Assembly (NCBI RefSeq): GCF_006439015.1
Contig: NZ_RCZG01000012.1
Location: 182,427 to 246,426 of the forward strand
Length of the DNA stretch: 64,000 nucleotides
From: Mycolicibacterium hodleri
GTDB taxonomy: Bacteria > Actinomycetota > Actinomycetes > Mycobacteriales > Mycobacteriaceae
Direction: 5' to 3'
Both the position numbers and the translations under genes were made by a program. Shown here piece after piece: positions 60,868-64,000 of the stretch. A model generated the notes under the pieces. That model saw nothing but the letters and a program-made list of their open reading frames with translations, did not search any database and was not told the DNA's origin. Positions within the stretch are counted from its first letter, which is position 1. Every line of letters begins with the position of its first letter.

Positions 60868-61801
60868 CGACGACAGCTGGGACATCACGGAGAGCGTCGG
60901 CGCCACCGCGCTGGGAGTCGCGATGGCTCGAGCTGCCGAAACCCTTTCGGCTCGTCCGCTTTTCGTTGATCGTTTTGCTCAGTGGTTCATCGACGCGGCC
61001 ATCACGGCGGGCTGGCAGCCATCCTTCAGCGTCAGCGCGACCGATGTGCCGGACGCCGATCCCGCACTGGTCGAGCAGCTTCAGCGGCGCGTCCAGTCGA
61101 TCTGGGGTTACGCCGCGGCTCGGACGAAGCACTTCGACGACTTCTTCACCTCGGCCGGCGCCGCGGGCATCCGCCAAGTGGTGATTCTGGCCGCGGGCCT
61201 GGATGCGCGCGCATGGCGGCTGCCATGGGTGACCGACACCATTGTCTACGAGATCGACCAGCCAAAGGTGTTGGAGTTCAAGGCCGATACGCTGCGTGCC
61301 CACAACGCACGTGCCGTTGCGAACGACATCGCGGTGCCCATCGATCTGCGCCAGGACTGGCCAATCGCTCTGCGGGCAGCCGGTTTCGACACTAGCCAGC
61401 CAACGGCGTGGCTGGCCGAGGGCCTGCTCCCCTACCTCCCCTCAGCTGGACAGGACCTGCTGTTCGAACGGGTGCAGCAGCTCAGCGCGCCCGACAGTCG
61501 AATCGCGGTCGAGGCATTCGGCAACGAGTACTTCGACGAGGAGAAGATCCAGGAGCGCAGGGCCAAGATGCAGGAGGTACGCAACGCCGCCGCCAAAGCC
61601 GGGCGCCAGACGACCGATGTATCGGAGCTCTTCTTCAACGAGCCGCACGCCGACGTCGCCGACTGGTTGCGCGATCACGGCTGGGAGGTTGGTTCGACCA
61701 CCTCTGCAGAACTGCTGGCCCGACATAAGCGCGTTCCGGCCTCGGACATCCCCGACGCGGGCAGCGTGTTCGTCGAGGGCCTGCGGCTTACCGGTCCTTG
61801 A
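60854..61801 (+). CDS. SAM-dependent methyltransferase, mycobacterial LCM-like family
   Basis: 315 aa from ATG 60854. WDITESVGATALGVAMARAAET, AARTKHFDDFF, VVILAAGLDARAWRLPW (SAM loop), VYEIDQPKVLEFK and WLAEGLLPYL are the hallmarks of the TIGR00027 family expanded in mycobacteria; substrates unknown. The start lies within mrpG, so expression is probably tied to the antiporter operon, which is unusual. The IS110 element follows. Confidence 0.93.
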   Translation: MTRTDDDSWDITESVGATALGVAMARAAETLSARPLFVDRFAQWFIDAAITAGWQPSFSVSATDVPDADPALVEQLQRRVQSIWGYAAARTKHFDDFFTSAGAAGIRQVVILAAGLDARAWRLPWVTDTIVYEIDQPKVLEFKADTLRAHNARAVANDIAVPIDLRQDWPIALRAAGFDTSQPTAWLAEGLLPYLPSAGQDLLFERVQQLSAPDSRIAVEAFGNEYFDEEKIQERRAKMQEVRNAAAKAGRQTTDVSELFFNEPHADVADWLRDHGWEVGSTTSAELLARHKRVPASDIPDAGSVFVEGLRLTGP

Positions 61802-61921
61802 CGATTGACCGATTAGCATGTGGCGCTGACATTGATGATGTATGGGCGTACTGCACAGGTCGTGACTCCGGCACTGACTGACGCCCTGCTGGGTTGTCCT
61901 TCAAAGTGATCTGTCCGGCTT

Positions 61922-62039
61922 GTGCGGTGCGCGCTGTAGACACACCGGGCAGGGCGGCCATGACCTAATCAGGAGCCTGGCCGTTCCTCATCAATGTCTT
62001 GTCTGCCCGCCCTGGCCGGCGTGTGCCCATCCAACGCAC
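61922..62039 (+). ncRNA. Candidate IS110 bridge RNA (structured left-end region)
   Basis: The non-coding left end of the IS110-family element folds extensively. GTGCG (61922-61926) pairs with CGCAC (62035-62039). CACAC (61941-61945) pairs with GTGTG (62021-62025). CAGGGCGG (61950-61957) pairs with CCGCCCTG (62007-62014). GGCCA (61956-61960) can alternatively pair with TGGCC (61978-61982). IS110-group elements are known to encode a bridge/seek RNA in a long left end that pairs with target and donor DNA. Exact RNA ends and guide loops are not determined. Confidence 0.5.
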
Positions 62040-62061
62040 GGTCAGAAGGGACATCGTCATC

Positions 62062-63261
62062 TTGTCAGAATCCACGCCCATCGTCGGCGGTGTCGACACT
62101 CATGCCGACACCATCCACGTCGCAGCCATCACCGTTACTGGTGCTCAGGTCGGTGATCGAGAGTTCCCCACCACGAAGGCCGGATATACCGCGGCCATAC
62201 GATTCCTCAACGGTTTGGGTGCAGTCGAACGAATTGGAGTTGAGGGAACCTCGAGCTATGGCGCCGGGTTCACTCGCGTCGCGACGGCCGCTGCGATGGA
62301 GGTCGTCGAGGTCACCCGGGCAGTCAAATCGTCGCGTCGACTCAAGGGCAAGTCCGATCCACTCGACGCCTACAGCGCGGCGCGCACCGCGTTGGCTGGA
62401 CACGGGCTGGCTACCCCGAAAGATGACCGCACTGCTGCCTTGCGCGCGTTGCACGTCGCTCGCCGTTCGGCGGTGAAGCACCGCACGACGGCGATCAACC
62501 AGATCAAGGCGTTGTTGATCTCAGCGCCGGATGCAGTGCGTGAAAAATATTCTGGCTCAACGACGTTGAGGATGATTGAGGCACTCGCGCGGTCGCGACC
62601 AGCCGTCGCGACGGATCCGTTGACGCGCGCGGTGCTAATGTCGGCCAAGATGCTCGCCCAGCGAGTGCAGTTCCTAGAATCTCAAGCAGAGGCTCTCGGT
62701 GCGCAGATCGACGCCATGGTCACCACAGCCAACCCTGGATTGCGTGCAGCCCACGGTGTTGGATCGGACACTGCCGCCCAATTGCTCATCACGGCCGGAT
62801 TGAACTCGCATCGGTTGCGCAATGAGGCCGCCTTTGCCGCGCTATGCGGAGTTGCTCCGGTTCCCGCGTCCTCAGGCAAGACGAATCGCCACCGACTGTC
62901 TCGCGGTGGAGACCGCGCGGCCAACAATGCACTCTTCCGGATAGCGCTGGTACGCATGCGCTATCACCAGCCCACCAAGCAGTACGTCGAGCGCCAACAA
63001 GCCAAGGGGCACAACAGGATGGAGATCCTGCGCAAACTCAAACGTGCCATTGCCCGCGAGATCTTCAAGCTGCTGACCCGTCAGATCCCCGTTCCGGAGT
63101 ACGCCGACCTCCGCCCGGCCCGGCAAGCCAAGAACATCACCATCACATCGGCTGCCAACCACTTCGGAGTCTGGCCCACCGTCATCTCACGCATCGAACG
63201 CGGCCAACAACGCCACGACGAGCTAGCCGACCGATATAGGAACTGGCTCAAGGCTTCTTGA
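62062..63261 (+). CDS. IS110-family DEDD transposase
   Basis: About 399 aa from TTG 62062, which has AGAAGGGA 10-17 bases upstream; GTG 62023 and TTG 61999 lie in the structured left end and are less likely. RuvC-like DEDD domain: GGVDTHADT (Asp), GVEGTSSYG (Glu), KSDPLDAYSAAR (Asp/Asp). Transposase_20 domain: AAHGVGSDTAAQLL, GVAPVPASSGKTNRHRLSRGGDRAANNAL with the candidate serine nucleophile. A C-terminal extension (ITSAANHFGVWPTVISRIERG) looks like an XRE-type helix-turn-helix. Intact, so potentially active. Confidence 0.92.
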   Translation: MSESTPIVGGVDTHADTIHVAAITVTGAQVGDREFPTTKAGYTAAIRFLNGLGAVERIGVEGTSSYGAGFTRVATAAAMEVVEVTRAVKSSRRLKGKSDPLDAYSAARTALAGHGLATPKDDRTAALRALHVARRSAVKHRTTAINQIKALLISAPDAVREKYSGSTTLRMIEALARSRPAVATDPLTRAVLMSAKMLAQRVQFLESQAEALGAQIDAMVTTANPGLRAAHGVGSDTAAQLLITAGLNSHRLRNEAAFAALCGVAPVPASSGKTNRHRLSRGGDRAANNALFRIALVRMRYHQPTKQYVERQQAKGHNRMEILRKLKRAIAREIFKLLTRQIPVPEYADLRPARQAKNITITSAANHFGVWPTVISRIERGQQRHDELADRYRNWLKAS

Positions 63262-63380
63262 CATAAATAGGAGCATCACTTTCAGGCATCAGTGGTGGGG
63301 TTGTGCACAGTTGGTGATTGATCCCCAGATGGGCCTCTAGCTGCTGGTTTCTGTCGGCTGCAGCGCCTAGATTCGACTGT

Positions 63381-64000
63381 GTGTTCGATGAATTGGTGGC
63401 CCAGACGGCAGGTGTGCGTGGTGCCGGGGCGGTGGCTGCCTGGTCGCGGGTGGAGTCCGCGGCGTGCGCCCGGCGTTTGGCCGCGATGGCCACCATGCTC
63501 GATACCGCGTACGCCGCCGACGGGTCCGCCAGCCGTGATCAGTGGTGCCTGGACAACTGGGACGCGGTCAGCGCCCCTATCGCCGCCGCGGGCCGCCTGA
63601 CCAGCGGGGTGGCCTCCAACCTGCTGCTGGTCGCGGTCGCGCTGCGGGAACGCTTCCCGAAAGTGCAAGCACTGTTCGCCGACGGACTGATCACCTACGC
63701 GCTGGTGCGGGCGATCGTGGCGCGCGGCGCGAACGTCACCGACCCCGACGCGCTACACGCCCTGGACACCGCGCTGGCCGAGGCCCTGGTGGGATGGGAG
63801 CCGATGTCGGTGGCCAAGACCGAACAGCACATCGACGCGATCGTCGCCCAGGTCGATCCGTTGGCGCTGCGCCGCACCCAGACCCGGGCCCGGGACCGCT
63901 CTCTGAACGTGCACGTGGAGGACGGCAGCGGGTTGGCCGCCGTGTTCGGTTCCCTGTTCACCCCCGACGCGATCGCCTTGGACGTGCGGTTGAACGCCCT
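63381..64000 (+). CDS. DUF222 / HNH endonuclease-family protein (13E12 type), N-terminal part
   Basis: Starts at GTG 63381 (VFDELVAQTAG) and stays open to the window end, about 206 codons. SRVESAACARRLAAMATM, GLITYALVRAIVARGANVTDP and VDPLALRRTQTRARDRS match the DUF222 domain of the mycobacterial 13E12 repeat proteins, which normally end in an HNH nuclease domain beyond this window. Usually multi-copy, with recombination-prone sequence. Function unknown. Confidence 0.87.
   Translation, partial: MFDELVAQTAGVRGAGAVAAWSRVESAACARRLAAMATMLDTAYAADGSASRDQWCLDNWDAVSAPIAAAGRLTSGVASNLLLVAVALRERFPKVQALFADGLITYALVRAIVARGANVTDPDALHALDTALAEALVGWEPMSVAKTEQHIDAIVAQVDPLALRRTQTRARDRSLNVHVEDGSGLAAVFGSLFTPDAIALDVRLNA

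Larger units (their letters stand above)
61860..63286 (+). mobile_element. IS110-family insertion sequence (ends approximate)
   Basis: One transposase gene with a long non-coding left end and a short right end (TTGACATAAATAGGAGCATC type sequence at 63259-63278, similar to right ends I recall for actinobacterial IS110 elements). No terminal inverted repeats or target duplication were found, as expected for this family. The left limit lies somewhere in 61802-61921. It is inserted between the mrp-linked methyltransferase gene and a DUF222/HNH gene. Confidence 0.7.

Noticed and set aside
63300..63380. Terminal inverted repeat or target duplication of the IS element
   Set aside because: I could not find a matching sequence at the left side; IS110 elements usually lack both.

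Overview
The window is high-GC actinobacterial DNA and reads as a chromosomal segment of a mycobacterium, probably a fast-growing Mycolicibacterium-type species. The evidence is mycothiol biosynthesis (mshA), HbhA, a RamB/Icl1 pair, an LpqH-family lipoprotein, a LprQ-type L,D-transpeptidase, GroEL2 and a gene order that, from memory, follows the M. tuberculosis blocks Rv0490-Rv0456c and Rv0440-Rv0435c read backwards. Orthologue names below are recalled from family knowledge, not from a search.

Layout. 1-8.2 kb: start of senX3, gpm1, a YbjN-fold gene, mshA, a ROK-family regulator with an in-frame 30-bp tandem repeat, an SDR, lprQ and murB. 8.2-13.8 kb: a methyltransferase whose start lies in a 36-bp tandem repeat, a nitrilase-family hydrolase, a DUF2993 protein, deoC, small exported and membrane proteins, hbhA and its XRE regulator gene. 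13.8-25.5 kb: DUF445, TetR and PPK2 genes, then a DUF559-type nuclease-like gene framed by 62-bp palindromes, then fadB2, icl1, a thioesterase, ramB and lpdC (fatty-acid, glyoxylate and 2-oxoacid metabolism). 25.6-29.9 kb: prolyl oligopeptidase, an ECF sigma/anti-sigma pair and an enoyl-CoA hydratase. 29.9-38.6 kb: variable region with a second PPK2, an aldehyde dehydrogenase, PAP2 and DUF664 genes, an LpqH-like lipoprotein, a broken VOC gene, a D-aminoacylase-type amidohydrolase and a second DUF559 gene framed by its own, different palindromes. 38.7-54.0 kb: groEL2 with two CIRCE operators, a TetR/SDR pair with two matched operators, cupin, helicase, peptidase S51, HAD and PH-domain membrane genes, then an SDR-moeA2-psd-pssA-CDC48-like ATPase run. 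54.0-64 kb: an Mrp Na+/H+ antiporter operon (mrpA, C, D, E, F, G with chained stop/start overlaps), an LCM-type methyltransferase, an IS110-family element with a structured non-coding left end (bridge-RNA candidate), and the start of a DUF222/HNH (13E12-type) gene cut by the window edge.

Most striking structure: two DUF559 (Vsr-like, PD-(D/E)XK) genes, each bracketed by two hairpin elements of a family private to that gene. This resembles the relation between REP sequences and RAYT transposases and could be an undescribed nuclease-palindrome cassette. Other strong signals are the IS110 left end, a nearly perfect 25-bp hairpin between icl1 and fadB2, matched operators at TetR/SDR, and GCTAAC/GTTAGC inverted repeats shared by the XRE gene and icl1 upstream regions. 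No tRNA, rRNA or CRISPR array was seen. No gene-free stretch exceeds about 270 bases; the longest are described.
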